Shown: one piece after another, positions 1 through 7,599 of the stretch
Layout of the letters: every line of letters begins with the position of its first letter
How positions within the stretch are numbered: the first letter of the stretch is position 1
Source of the DNA: CANJDH01 sp964443245
GTDB taxonomy: Bacteria > Pseudomonadota > Gammaproteobacteria > Burkholderiales > JAEUOS01
NCBI GenBank assembly: GCA_964443245.1
Contig: CAYUEG010000054.1
Coordinates: forward strand, 1 to 22,324
DNA: 22,324 bases
Direction of reading: 5' to 3'
Program-made: the position numbers and the translations under genes
Notes under the pieces: generated by a model
Database searches by the model: none
What the model saw: only the letters and a program-made list of their open reading frames with translations
What the model was told of the DNA's origin: nothing

Positions 1-925
1 CTTCGGTGATCGATTCACGATACTTGAGCTTGCCGGCCACCACCAGATCGGCCAGTTCCTTGTGGGCTTGCGGCCACACATCGAAATGGTCGGAAATGAT
101 GAAGCCCTGGATCATCAGCTTGTTGGTGAGGATGGAGCGCACATTGTTGAGCGGCACGGACTTGCCGTTGTAGCCGGAGATCAGGCCGCATACCGCCACG
201 CGCCCCTGCGCATTCATGCGGCCGAGAATGGCGTCGAAGATTTCGCCGCCGACGTTCTCGAACAGCCGGTCGACGCCGTTCGGCGTGGCCGCCTTGAAGG
301 CTTCCTTCCAGTCCGCGGCCTTGTAGTCGATGCAGGCATCGAAGCCGAGTTCCTTGACGGCGTAGTCGCATTTCTTCGGGCCACCGGCAAAGCCGACCAC
401 CCGCGCACCCTGCGCCTTGGCGAGCTGGCCGACCACGCCACCCACCGCGCCGGTAGCCGCCGTGACGACGAGGGTCTGACCCGGCTTCGGATCCAGAATC
501 TTCATGGTGCCGTACCAGGCGGTCGCACCGGGCATGCCCAGCAGCCCGACGTAGTAGGACAAGGGCACACGCGAGACATCCACCTTGCGAATCGCCTTCG
601 CATCCACCGTGGCGTGGGTCTGCCACCCCAGGCCAAAGTTGCCGGCCACCTTGTCACCCACCTTGAACGCGGGGCTGTTGGACGCAATCACCTCGCCGGC
701 GGTGGCACCCTGAAAGACGGCGTTGAGCGCCTGCGGCTGGGCGTAGGACTTGGCGTCGTCCATGCGGCCACGCATGTACGGATCGAGCGAGAGAAACTCG
801 TTCTTCACCTGCACCTGGCCTGCGAGTGGCTCCGGGAGCGGTTCCTGGACGAGGGCGAAGCAGGCTTCGGTGGGTTCGCCCTGCGGGCGCTGGACCAGGT
901 GGATCTGGCGATTGATGATGGACAT
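1..925 (-). CDS. NADP-dependent oxidoreductase, CurA/leukotriene B4 dehydrogenase-like (3' end outside window)
   Basis: This is a zinc-independent medium-chain dehydrogenase/reductase that would reduce an activated C=C bond with NADPH in the cytosol. The 308 residues present begin with the family's N-terminal block (LSLDPYMRGRM, about residues 46-55). The nucleotide-binding AATGAVGGVVGQ stretch follows at about 156-167, then FENVGG near 222-227 and the GLISGYN block near 248-253. The reading frame runs off the left edge; the usual length of about 335-345 residues suggests some 30 residues are missing. The start ATG is preceded by AAGGA about nine bases upstream. It is the last visible gene of the catabolic cluster, 25 bases after the thioesterase stop. 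Family assignment is firm. The substrate (enone, quinone or enoyl ester) is unknown. Confidence 0.9.
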   Translation of the reverse strand, partial: MSIINRQIHLVQRPQGEPTEACFALVQEPLPEPLAGQVQVKNEFLSLDPYMRGRMDDAKSYAQPQALNAVFQGATAGEVIASNSPAFKVGDKVAGNFGLGWQTHATVDAKAIRKVDVSRVPLSYYVGLLGMPGATAWYGTMKILDPKPGQTLVVTAATGAVGGVVGQLAKAQGARVVGFAGGPKKCDYAVKELGFDACIDYKAADWKEAFKAATPNGVDRLFENVGGEIFDAILGRMNAQGRVAVCGLISGYNGKSVPLNNVRSILTNKLMIQGFIISDHFDVWPQAHKELADLVVAGKLKYRESITE

Positions 926-950
926 GATGTGTGCTTCCTTGTGAGTGGGC

Positions 951-1415
951 TTATGCATCCCCGACGGGGCGCTTGCTGGTGTTGGCGAGGTTCTTGAATT
1001 TGAAGGTGCCGATCGATTTGGCCACCAGGGCCTGGTTGCTGGCATTGCGCACATCGCCCTCGCAGCGCCACAGCGTGCTCGATTGGGCGATCACGTAGCC
1101 GGTGACGATCTGCTTGCCCTTGCCGGGCGAGATGAAGCTCACGCTCATGTCGACCGTCACGCCGGAAAGGTTGACCGGGTCATGCGCACGGCCGGAGATG
1201 GCCATCGCAATGTCCAGCAGCGTCATGATGACACCGCCATGCACGGCGCCCCAGGAATTCATGTGCTCGGGGCGGGGATCGAGCGAGAGGATGGCCTTGC
1301 CCGGTTCCATGAAGTCGATCACCACGCCCAGATGGTCGATGAACGGCACGTGCTTCAACGACATGGGGTCGCGCTTCATCTCCGAAAAATGGGCATCCTT
1401 GAGTTTGTCGTCCAT
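951..1415 (-). CDS. PaaI-type hotdog-fold acyl-CoA thioesterase
   Basis: This 154-residue hotdog protein probably hydrolyses an acyl-CoA or aryl-CoA ester to free acid and CoA. The family signature is clear: an N-x-x-G-x-V-HGG motif at residues 53-61 (NSWGAVHGG) followed by LLDIAM with Asp68, the expected active-site acid. The second half carries the usual VTVDMSVSFISPGKG strand pair. The open frame extends upstream to about 1529 into the short-chain dehydrogenase gene, but that part has no family similarity. I therefore choose the ATG at 1415, although no clear ribosome binding site precedes it; internal ATGs at residues 13 and 18 are alternatives. It sits 43 bases after the dehydrogenase, in the same operon. 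In such clusters a PaaI-like enzyme often releases CoA from dead-end intermediates (inference). Confidence 0.85.
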   Translation of the reverse strand: MDDKLKDAHFSEMKRDPMSLKHVPFIDHLGVVIDFMEPGKAILSLDPRPEHMNSWGAVHGGVIMTLLDIAMAISGRAHDPVNLSGVTVDMSVSFISPGKGKQIVTGYVIAQSSTLWRCEGDVRNASNQALVAKSIGTFKFKNLANTSKRPVGDA

Positions 1416-1458
1416 GTTCTGTGTGGCGTGGAATGAAAGGGAGTGGAGTCGGAGGGCG

Positions 1459-2235
1459 TCAGACGACGATGGCGCCGCCATCGACCACCAGGCACTGCCC
1501 GGTGATGTGGCCACCCGCGTCGGAAGCAAACAGGATCGCCGGGCCTTTCAGATCTTCGTCGCCACCCAGCTTGCCCAGCGGCGTCAGGTCAATGAAGAAC
1601 TTGGCGTGGACATCCAGGGTTGCCTTGGTCATTTTCGAAGGAAAGAAACCCGGGCAAATCGCATTGACGGTAATGTTGTACTTGCCCCATTCGGCGGCGA
1701 GCTGGCGGGTGAAATTGACCAGGCCGCCCTTGGTGGTGTTGTAGGCGATGGTGCCTTCCATCTGCGGCGGGCTGGCGCCCAGGCCGGCGACGGAGGCGAT
1801 GTTGACGATGCGGCCATACTTGCGCGGAATCATCGAGGCCTTGCCGACCGCCTGGCAGAGCAGGAAGTTGGCCGTGAGGTTCAGGTTGACGAGCTTCATC
1901 CACGCATCGAGCGGATGGTCTTCCGCCGGGGCGCCCCAGGTGGCACCGGCGTTGTTGATCAGGATGTCGATCTGGCCGTGCTTGCGCATCACCATGTCGG
2001 TGATCATCTGCGGCGTTTCCGGTTTGCCGAGGTCGGAGGGAATCGTCATCACGTCCACACCGAGCTTGGTCAGGTGGGCATGGGCTTCATCGAGCTCATG
2101 CGCCTTGCGCGCCGTAATCGCCAGCCTGGCGCCCATCTCGCCGAGCGCTTCGGCCATTTGCAAGCCCAGCCCGCGCGAACCGCCGGTAATGATGGCCACG
2201 CGCCCTTCCAGGTTCATCAGTTTCGAAAGACTCAC
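1459..2235 (-). CDS. SDR-family NAD(P)-dependent oxidoreductase
   Basis: This is a classical short-chain dehydrogenase/reductase of 258 residues. The cofactor motif TGGSRGLG lies at residues 17-24, NNAG at 94-97, and the catalytic residues are Ser148, Tyr165 and Lys169 (YNTTK). The Ser-Tyr spacing is a few residues longer than usual because of a PPQMEGT insertion. The C-terminus ends in the typical ITGQCLVVDGG block. The start is GTG, supported by AAGGGAG eight bases upstream. It follows the acyl-CoA dehydrogenase (stop 2287) by about 50 bases, so it is probably co-transcribed. It resembles gluconate 5-dehydrogenase and 3-oxoacyl reductases. Oxidation of a 3-hydroxyacyl or ring-alcohol intermediate fits the context but is inferred. 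Confidence 0.92.
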   Translation of the reverse strand: MSLSKLMNLEGRVAIITGGSRGLGLQMAEALGEMGARLAITARKAHELDEAHAHLTKLGVDVMTIPSDLGKPETPQMITDMVMRKHGQIDILINNAGATWGAPAEDHPLDAWMKLVNLNLTANFLLCQAVGKASMIPRKYGRIVNIASVAGLGASPPQMEGTIAYNTTKGGLVNFTRQLAAEWGKYNITVNAICPGFFPSKMTKATLDVHAKFFIDLTPLGKLGGDEDLKGPAILFASDAGGHITGQCLVVDGGAIVV

Positions 2236-2286
2236 TTGGGTGCTCCCTTTTTCACGACGGTCATTGGAGGTGGATGTGATCGGTGC

Positions 2287-4110
2287 CTAAAACCAGGCGT
2301 CCTGCATGTCCAGGGTGGTGGTGTCGAGCGATTCGAGCAGATCGCACCAGCCGGCGCACTTGGGCAATTCCCACTGAAAGAAATACTGCGCCGCCATCAG
2401 CTTGCCCCGGTAAAACGCTTCTTCATCGCTGCCCCGCGCCAATGCGGCCGCAGCAATCGTTGCCTGCTTGAGCCACACCCACGCCAGCACGATGTGGCCG
2501 AACATCTCCAGATACACCGAGGCATTGGCGAGTGTCTTGTCCAGATCCTGCGCGGCGAACAGGCGCCGCGTGGTCTGCAGGGCGCGGGTGGCGGCGCGGC
2601 CCAGTGCTTCGGCATGAAGTTTGGTCTCGGCGTGGGCGGCGGCCTCGCGGCAGGCGCTCTCAACCTCACGCGCGAACAGCTTGAGCAAGGCACCGTCCTG
2701 CATCACCACCTTGCGGCCGAGCAGGTCCAGGCCCTGAATGCCGTGCGTGCCTTCATGAATCGGGTTGAGACGGTTGTCCCGGTAGAACTGCTCGACCGGG
2801 TAGTCGCGTGTGTAGCCATACCCACCGAGCACCTGGATCGCCAAGCTGTTGGCTTCCAGGCACCATTGCGAGGGCCAGGATTTGGCGATCGGCGTCAGGA
2901 GATCGAGCAGCAACCCTGCCTCGTGCCGGGCGGACGCGCTCTCGCCGGTTTTCTGCTCATCCACCAGGCGGGCACAGTAGAGGTTCAGCCCAAGCGCGCC
3001 TTCGACATAGGCCTTCTGCGCCAGCAGCATGCGCTTTACGTCAGCATGCTCGATGATCGGCACCTGCGGCGCCGCCGGGTTCTTGTTCTGCGGGTGGCGG
3101 CCCTGCGGCCGGTTGCGGGCGTAATCCAGCGCGTGCAGGTAGCCGGTGTAGCCCAGCATGGTGGCACCCAGGCCCACCCCGATGCGCGCCTCGTTCATCA
3201 TGTGGAACATGTAGGTGAGGCCCCTGTTCTCCTCACCGACGAGGTAGCCAACCGCCCCGGCCCGCCCTTCCCCCCCGGCCGCGGGTTTGAACTTGCCCTC
3301 GCCGAAATTGAGCAGCGTGTTGACGGTGCCGCGATAACCCATCTTGTGGTTGAGGCCCGCCAGCGCCACGTCGTTACGTTCACCGACACTGCCGTCGTCA
3401 TTGACCAGCTTGCGTGGCACGATGAACAGCGAAATGCCCTTCACCCCTGCCGGTGCACCCGGCACCCGCGCCAGCACCAGGTGGATGATGTTTTCGGTGA
3501 GGTCATGTTCCCCGCCGGAAATCCACATCTTGTTGCCGAAGAGGCGATAGCTGCCATCGGGTTGCGGCTCGGCGCGGGTACGAATGTCGGAGAGCGAAGA
3601 GCCGGCCTGCGGCTCGGAAAGGCACATGGTGCCGAACCAGCGGCCGGCCAGCATCGGCCGCACAAAGCGGTTGATCTGGTCCTCGGAACCATGGTCCAGC
3701 AGCAGGTTGGCATTGCCGATGGTGAGGAACGGGTAGCCGGCAGTGGAGACGTTGGCCGCCATGAAGTAGGCAAACATGGCCTTCGACACCGTCAGCGGCA
3801 TCTGCATGCCACCCAGCGCCTCATCGTGCTCTGCTGCCATGAGACCGGCTTCCACCAAGGCTTTCAGGGCGATGGCCTGTTCCGGGATCAGAGTGACCCG
3901 CTCGCCGTCGAAGGTCGGTTCATGCTCGTCGGCCTTGCGGTTATGCGGCGCAAAGAAATCGCTGGCGATCTGTTCGGAAAGATCGAGCGCGGCGGTGAAG
4001 GTCTCGCGCGAATGCTCGGCAAAGCGCGGGCGCGTGGTCAGCCCCTGCGCATCCAGCCACTCATACAGCAGAAAATCGAGGTCGCGGCGCGATACAAGCT
4101 TGGAAGTCAT
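2287..4110 (-). CDS. acyl-CoA dehydrogenase with C-terminal extension domain
   Basis: This FAD-dependent acyl-CoA dehydrogenase has 607 residues, the length of the large subclass that includes methylmercaptopropionyl-CoA dehydrogenase (DmdC-like), rather than the 380-residue classical type. It introduces the alpha,beta double bond that starts beta-oxidation and passes electrons to ETF. The motif CLSEPQAGSSLSD (substrate and flavin contacts) and NKMWISGGEHD follow the N-terminal helical part. The catalytic base is Glu453 in IHEGTHGIQG. About 150 residues after it form the additional C-terminal helical domain. The frame stays open 40 codons upstream, but homology begins at the ATG at 4110; no good ribosome binding site is visible. 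It lies between the FimV-like gene and the SDR gene. Substrate chain type is not readable. Confidence 0.93.
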   Translation of the reverse strand: MTSKLVSRRDLDFLLYEWLDAQGLTTRPRFAEHSRETFTAALDLSEQIASDFFAPHNRKADEHEPTFDGERVTLIPEQAIALKALVEAGLMAAEHDEALGGMQMPLTVSKAMFAYFMAANVSTAGYPFLTIGNANLLLDHGSEDQINRFVRPMLAGRWFGTMCLSEPQAGSSLSDIRTRAEPQPDGSYRLFGNKMWISGGEHDLTENIIHLVLARVPGAPAGVKGISLFIVPRKLVNDDGSVGERNDVALAGLNHKMGYRGTVNTLLNFGEGKFKPAAGGEGRAGAVGYLVGEENRGLTYMFHMMNEARIGVGLGATMLGYTGYLHALDYARNRPQGRHPQNKNPAAPQVPIIEHADVKRMLLAQKAYVEGALGLNLYCARLVDEQKTGESASARHEAGLLLDLLTPIAKSWPSQWCLEANSLAIQVLGGYGYTRDYPVEQFYRDNRLNPIHEGTHGIQGLDLLGRKVVMQDGALLKLFAREVESACREAAAHAETKLHAEALGRAATRALQTTRRLFAAQDLDKTLANASVYLEMFGHIVLAWVWLKQATIAAAALARGSDEEAFYRGKLMAAQYFFQWELPKCAGWCDLLESLDTTTLDMQDAWF

Positions 4111-4163
4111 GGTCGGGGCGCTGCGGCACGAAGCTGCTGTCAGCCGGCAGCTTACTTGCGTGC

Positions 4164-4547
4164 CTACTTGCGCGCTTCCTGCAGTTTCTGGTTGATCACG
4201 AAAGAGCGCGACGAACTGGTCTTGCCGCATTTGATCACCAGGCCCACCCGCACGGCCGGCTCGACCAGCGCTGCAGAGGTGGTGACCAGAATCGCCGCCT
4301 TGCCCTGTTTCGGCCCTTCCAGTTCGAGACGGTAGCCGGTGAGCATGGGCACGCCGTCATTCTTGCCACCCAGATCTTCGAGACGGACGCAGCCGATCGC
4401 CACGTCCTCGCCGGCTTGCAGGGTCAATGGAATGCGCGCCGACAGCGCTTGCCCCAGCGCCGATTTGACCTCGATCTCGCCAATGCTCAAGGCCTGGGCC
4501 GTTGAACAGAGGAGTCCCATGAACAAGGCCAGCAGCCGCTTTTTCAA
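4164..4547 (-). CDS. small secreted protein resembling the FimV N-terminal domain
   Basis: The product has 127 residues if the TTG at 4547 is the start. TTG is chosen because AAGGGGA stands a few bases upstream and because it gives a complete signal peptide: KKR, a hydrophobic core, then cleavage after AQA at residue 19. The mature protein begins LSIGEIEVKSALGQALSARI, close to the N-terminal conserved block of the polar pilus-assembly protein FimV. The later VEP...SRSFVI stretch matches the end of that domain. It has no LysM, long acidic coiled part or C-terminal FimV domain. Two cysteines (53 and 107) could form a disulfide in the periplasm. It lies between the thiolase and the acyl-CoA dehydrogenase, an unexpected place. 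An ATG at 4520 exists but would remove the signal's basic end. The function is unknown. Confidence 0.72.
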   Translation of the reverse strand: MKKRLLALFMGLLCSTAQALSIGEIEVKSALGQALSARIPLTLQAGEDVAIGCVRLEDLGGKNDGVPMLTGYRLELEGPKQGKAAILVTTSAALVEPAVRVGLVIKCGKTSSSRSFVINQKLQEARK

Positions 4548-4638
4548 TTCCGTCCCCTTGCAAGAAAGATCCACCCGATCCGGCAGCCCCTGCGCGCGCA
4601 GCGGGCCGCCAAGACAAGACCGGCAGTACAGAGCCAGT

Positions 4639-5817
4639 TTAAGCGACTTCAAACAGCCCGGCCGCACCCATGCCGCCACCGACACACATGGTGATGACGA
4701 CATACTTCACGCCACGGCGCTTGCCTTCGATCAGCGCATGGCCGACCAGACGGGCACCGGTGACGCCATAGGGATGGCCCACCGCAATCGAGCCGCCGTT
4801 GACGTTGAGGCGCTCATCCGGAATGCCCAGCTTGTCGCGGCAGTAGATCACCTGCACGGCAAAGGCTTCGTTCAGTTCCCACAGGCCGATATCGTTGATC
4901 GTCAGGCCGGCCTTCTTGAGCAGTTTCGGAATGGCAAACACCGGGCCGATGCCCATTTCATCCGGCTCGCAACCGGCCACGGCGAAACCGCGATAGATGC
5001 CCAGGGGCTTCAGGCCGCGCTGCTCGGCCAGCTTGGCATTCATCACCACGGCAGCCGAGGCGCCGTCGGAGAACTGGCTGGCGTTGCCGGCCGCGATCAC
5101 GCCGCCTTCGATCGCCGGCTTGATCTGCGAGACCCCTTCGTAGGTGGTATCGGCACGGATGCCTTCGTCCTTGTCGTGGAACACTTCCTTGACGGTCTCG
5201 ACGCCGGTGGCCTTGTCGACCACTTTCATCTTAACCGTCATGCCGACGATTTCGTCCTTGGTCTTGCCGGCATCGCGGGCAGCAGCGGCGCGCAGCACGC
5301 TGGCGACGCCGTAACGGTCCTGCGCTTCGCGGCTGATGTTGTAACGCTTGGACACCATCTCGGCCGTCTGCAGCATGTTCCAGTAGATCTCCGGCTTCTT
5401 GGCCATGAGGTTCTCGTCACGGTACATGTGCTTGTTCATTTCGTTCTGCACGCAGGAGATCGACTCGACGCCACCAGCGACATAGATATCCGCCTCGCCG
5501 GCGATGATGCGCTGCGAGGCCATCGCGATGGTCTGCAGGCCGGAGGAGCAGAAGCGGTTCACCGTGGCACCCGACACCGTGACCGGGCAGCCGGCCATCA
5601 GCGCGATCTGCCGGCCGATGTTGCCACCGGTCGCACCTTCGGGATTGGCGCAGCCCATCAGCACGTCTTCGACCTCGGCCGGGTCTACCTTGGCGCGTTC
5701 CATGGCGGCCTTGACAGCCACGCCGCCCATGGTGGCGCCATGGGTCATGTTGAGCGCACCGCGCCAGGATTTTGCGAGGCCCGTGCGGGCGGTGGATACA
5801 ACGACTGCGTCGGTCAT
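4639..5817 (-). CDS. acetyl-CoA C-acyltransferase (thiolase)
   Basis: This thiolase of 392 residues cleaves 3-ketoacyl-CoA with CoA to acetyl-CoA and a shortened acyl-CoA in the last step of beta-oxidation. All catalytic positions are present: Cys90 in NRFCSSGLQ, the NEAFA block, His348 in GGSIAVGHPYGVTGAR, and Cys378 in CVGGGMGAAGLFE. The length is exactly that of the family. The start ATG has AAGGAG seven bases upstream. It lies 18 bases downstream of the fused hydratase/dehydrogenase gene, so translation of the pair is probably coordinated, as in fadBA-type operons. One oddity is SVLRAAAA around residue 175, where thiolases normally have SQQRAAAA; this is away from the active site. Whether it prefers acetoacetyl-CoA or longer ketoacyl-CoA is not readable. 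Confidence 0.95.
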   Translation of the reverse strand: MTDAVVVSTARTGLAKSWRGALNMTHGATMGGVAVKAAMERAKVDPAEVEDVLMGCANPEGATGGNIGRQIALMAGCPVTVSGATVNRFCSSGLQTIAMASQRIIAGEADIYVAGGVESISCVQNEMNKHMYRDENLMAKKPEIYWNMLQTAEMVSKRYNISREAQDRYGVASVLRAAAARDAGKTKDEIVGMTVKMKVVDKATGVETVKEVFHDKDEGIRADTTYEGVSQIKPAIEGGVIAAGNASQFSDGASAAVVMNAKLAEQRGLKPLGIYRGFAVAGCEPDEMGIGPVFAIPKLLKKAGLTINDIGLWELNEAFAVQVIYCRDKLGIPDERLNVNGGSIAVGHPYGVTGARLVGHALIEGKRRGVKYVVITMCVGGGMGAAGLFEVA

Positions 5818-5835
5818 GGTGTTCTCCTTGTGTGA

Positions 5836-7530
5836 TCAGTTGAATGTCTTGTCTTCCGCCGCCAGCTTCGCCAGCAGCGGTGCCGGCTTCCAGAAACCGG
5901 GATCGGCATGCGGGTTCTGGGCGAACCGCGCCATCGAGGCCACCACATTCCTGAGCCCCTTGCGATCGGCCCAGAACATCGGCCCGCCCAGAAACGGCGG
6001 TACGCCGTAGCCTGTCATGTAGATCATGTCGATATCGACAGCGCGCATGGCGATGCCTTCTTCGAGGATGTAGGCCCCTTCATTGACCAGGGCGTACATC
6101 AGGCGCTCGACAATTTCCTCGTCGCTGATCTGGCGCGGCGTGATGCCCAGCGCCTTGCGATGCGCCTCGAGAATGGCCTGCACCACCGGGGAAGGATACG
6201 GCGTGCGGTCACCGGCCTTGTAGTCGTACCAGCCGGCGCTGGTTTTCTGGCCAAAGCGGCCCTGCTCGCAAATCAGGTCAGCCGTCTTGGAATAGTGGAT
6301 GTGCGGCTTTTCCACATAGCGGCGCTTGCGGATATACCAGCCCACATCATTGCCGGCCAGATCGCCCATGCGGAACGGGCCCATCGCGAAGCCGATCTTC
6401 TCGATCGCCTTGTCGACCTGCTCCGGGCTCGCGCCTTCTTCGAGCAAAAAGCCGGCCTGGCGTGAATACTGCTCGATCATGCGGTTGCCGATAAAGCCAT
6501 CGCACACGCCTGACACCACGCCGATTTTCTTGATCGTCTTGGAGAGCTTCATCGTGGTGGCCAGGACATCCTTGCCGGTCTTGGCGCCGCGCACGATCTC
6601 CAGCAGCTTCATCACGTTGGCGGGTGAAAAGAAGTGCGTGCCGATCACGTCTTCCGGGCGGCTGGTGAAATCGGCGATCTTGTTCACGTCCAGCGTCGAG
6701 GTGTTGGAGGCAAGGATGGCGCCCTTCTTCATCACCTTGTCGAGCTGCTTGAACACGGTTTCCTTGACCGCCAGATCTTCAAACACGGCTTCGACCACGA
6801 TGTCGGCCTGCCCCAGCGCATCGTAGGAAAGGGTCGGGGTGATCAGTGCCATGCGCTTCTCGACCTCGTCCATCGTCATGCGGCCCTTTTTGGCGGTGTT
6901 CTCGTAATTCTTGCGGATCGTGCCGATCCCCTTGTCGAGCGCNNNNNNNNNNNNNNNNNNNNNNNNNNNNNNNNNNNNNNNNNNNNNNNNNNNNNNNNNN
7001 NNNNNNNNNNNNNNNNNNNNNNNNNNNNNNNNNNNNNNNNNNAATTTCTCCGATTTGACCGGGTTGCCGGTCACGATCATGTCCATCGCCTTCTCGACCC
7101 CGACCAGGCGTGGCAGGCGTTGCGTACCACCTGCCCCCGGCAGCAGGCCGAGCTTCACTTCAGGCAACGCAATCAGCGCACCGGGTGCGCCCACACGGTA
7201 GTGGCACCCCAGCGCCAACTCGAGGCCACCGCCCATGGCGACGCCGTGCACGGCGGCCACCACCGGTTTGGCTGACGCTTCGAGGGTCTTGATCACCTCG
7301 CCCAGCGCTGGCGATGCGGTGGCAGCCGGGGTGTTGAACTCCTTGATTTCGGCGCCGCTGGAGAACACCTTGCCGCCGCCGGTGATGACGATGGCCTTGA
7401 CGGCGGCGTCAGCATTGGCCGCGTCGACACCATCCCGCACCGCCGTGCGGTTGGCGTGGCTCATGGTGTTCATGGGCGGGTTGTTCATGGTGATCACGGC
7501 CACATCGCCGTGCAGGGTGTATTTGCTCAT
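5836..7530 (-). CDS. bifunctional enoyl-CoA hydratase / 3-hydroxyacyl-CoA dehydrogenase, interrupted by an assembly gap
   Basis: This is a FadB/FadJ-type fusion enzyme. The N-terminal hydratase part shows GGGKVFSSGAEI, both catalytic glutamates (Glu104 in MGGGLELALG and Glu124 in LPEVKLGLLPGAGGTQRLP), and stops at the N run. The dehydrogenase part resumes after the gap and has SNTSTL, THFFSPANVMKLLEIV with the catalytic His and Glu, and GFIGNRM. The C-terminal helical domain follows (FAMGPFRMGDLAGNDVGW). The Rossmann GxGxxG segment is missing and must lie in the gap. The visible frame gives about 564 codons including N, whereas the family is near 700 residues, so the true gap is probably longer than 100 bases. 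Start ATG 7530 has GAGA upstream; earlier in-frame codons lack homology. It lies between livF and the thiolase. Confidence 0.9.
   Translation of the reverse strand: MSKYTLHGDVAVITMNNPPMNTMSHANRTAVRDGVDAANADAAVKAIVITGGGKVFSSGAEIKEFNTPAATASPALGEVIKTLEASAKPVVAAVHGVAMGGGLELALGCHYRVGAPGALIALPEVKLGLLPGAGGTQRLPRLVGVEKAMDMIVTGNPVKSEKXXXXXXXXXXXXXXXXXXXXXXXXXXXXXXXXXXALDKGIGTIRKNYENTAKKGRMTMDEVEKRMALITPTLSYDALGQADIVVEAVFEDLAVKETVFKQLDKVMKKGAILASNTSTLDVNKIADFTSRPEDVIGTHFFSPANVMKLLEIVRGAKTGKDVLATTMKLSKTIKKIGVVSGVCDGFIGNRMIEQYSRQAGFLLEEGASPEQVDKAIEKIGFAMGPFRMGDLAGNDVGWYIRKRRYVEKPHIHYSKTADLICEQGRFGQKTSAGWYDYKAGDRTPYPSPVVQAILEAHRKALGITPRQISDEEIVERLMYALVNEGAYILEEGIAMRAVDIDMIYMTGYGVPPFLGGPMFWADRKGLRNVVASMARFAQNPHADPGFWKPAPLLAKLAAEDKTFN
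6943..7042. other. assembly gap (100 N)
   Basis: Exactly 100 unknown bases inside the hydratase/dehydrogenase gene. The round number suggests a scaffolding placeholder rather than a measured length. Comparison with the usual spacing between the hydratase and NAD-binding domains suggests that several hundred bases are really missing. Confidence 0.98.
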
Positions 7531-7565
7531 GGGCTTTCTCTCGTTCGATTCCATCACGCTAAAAC

Positions 7566-7598
7566 CGTTGGTGGGAGCGGCTCTTGGGCCATTCTCCC
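7566..7598. repeat. REP-like element with imperfect hairpin between livF and the hydratase/dehydrogenase gene
   Basis: The 14-mer CGTTGGTGGGAGCG starts here and recurs exactly at 22119-22132. The sequence can fold: GGGAG (7573-7577) pairs with CTCCC (7594-7598), and inside it GGC (7579-7581) pairs with GCC (7588-7590). The GTGGGAGCGGC head is typical of intergenic REP sequences known from pseudomonads and related proteobacteria. It could also stabilise the 3' end of the liv mRNA (inference). Confidence 0.5.
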
Positions 7599-7599
7599 T

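Noticed and set aside
1102..4335. Plus-strand open frame of 1077 codons
   Set aside because: It lies antisense to the thioesterase, SDR and acyl-CoA dehydrogenase genes, shows no protein family, and is explained by GC-rich third positions.
5275..5310. SVLR in place of SQQR in the thiolase as a possible frameshift
   Set aside because: The reading frame and conserved sequence continue normally on both sides, so this is a local substitution.
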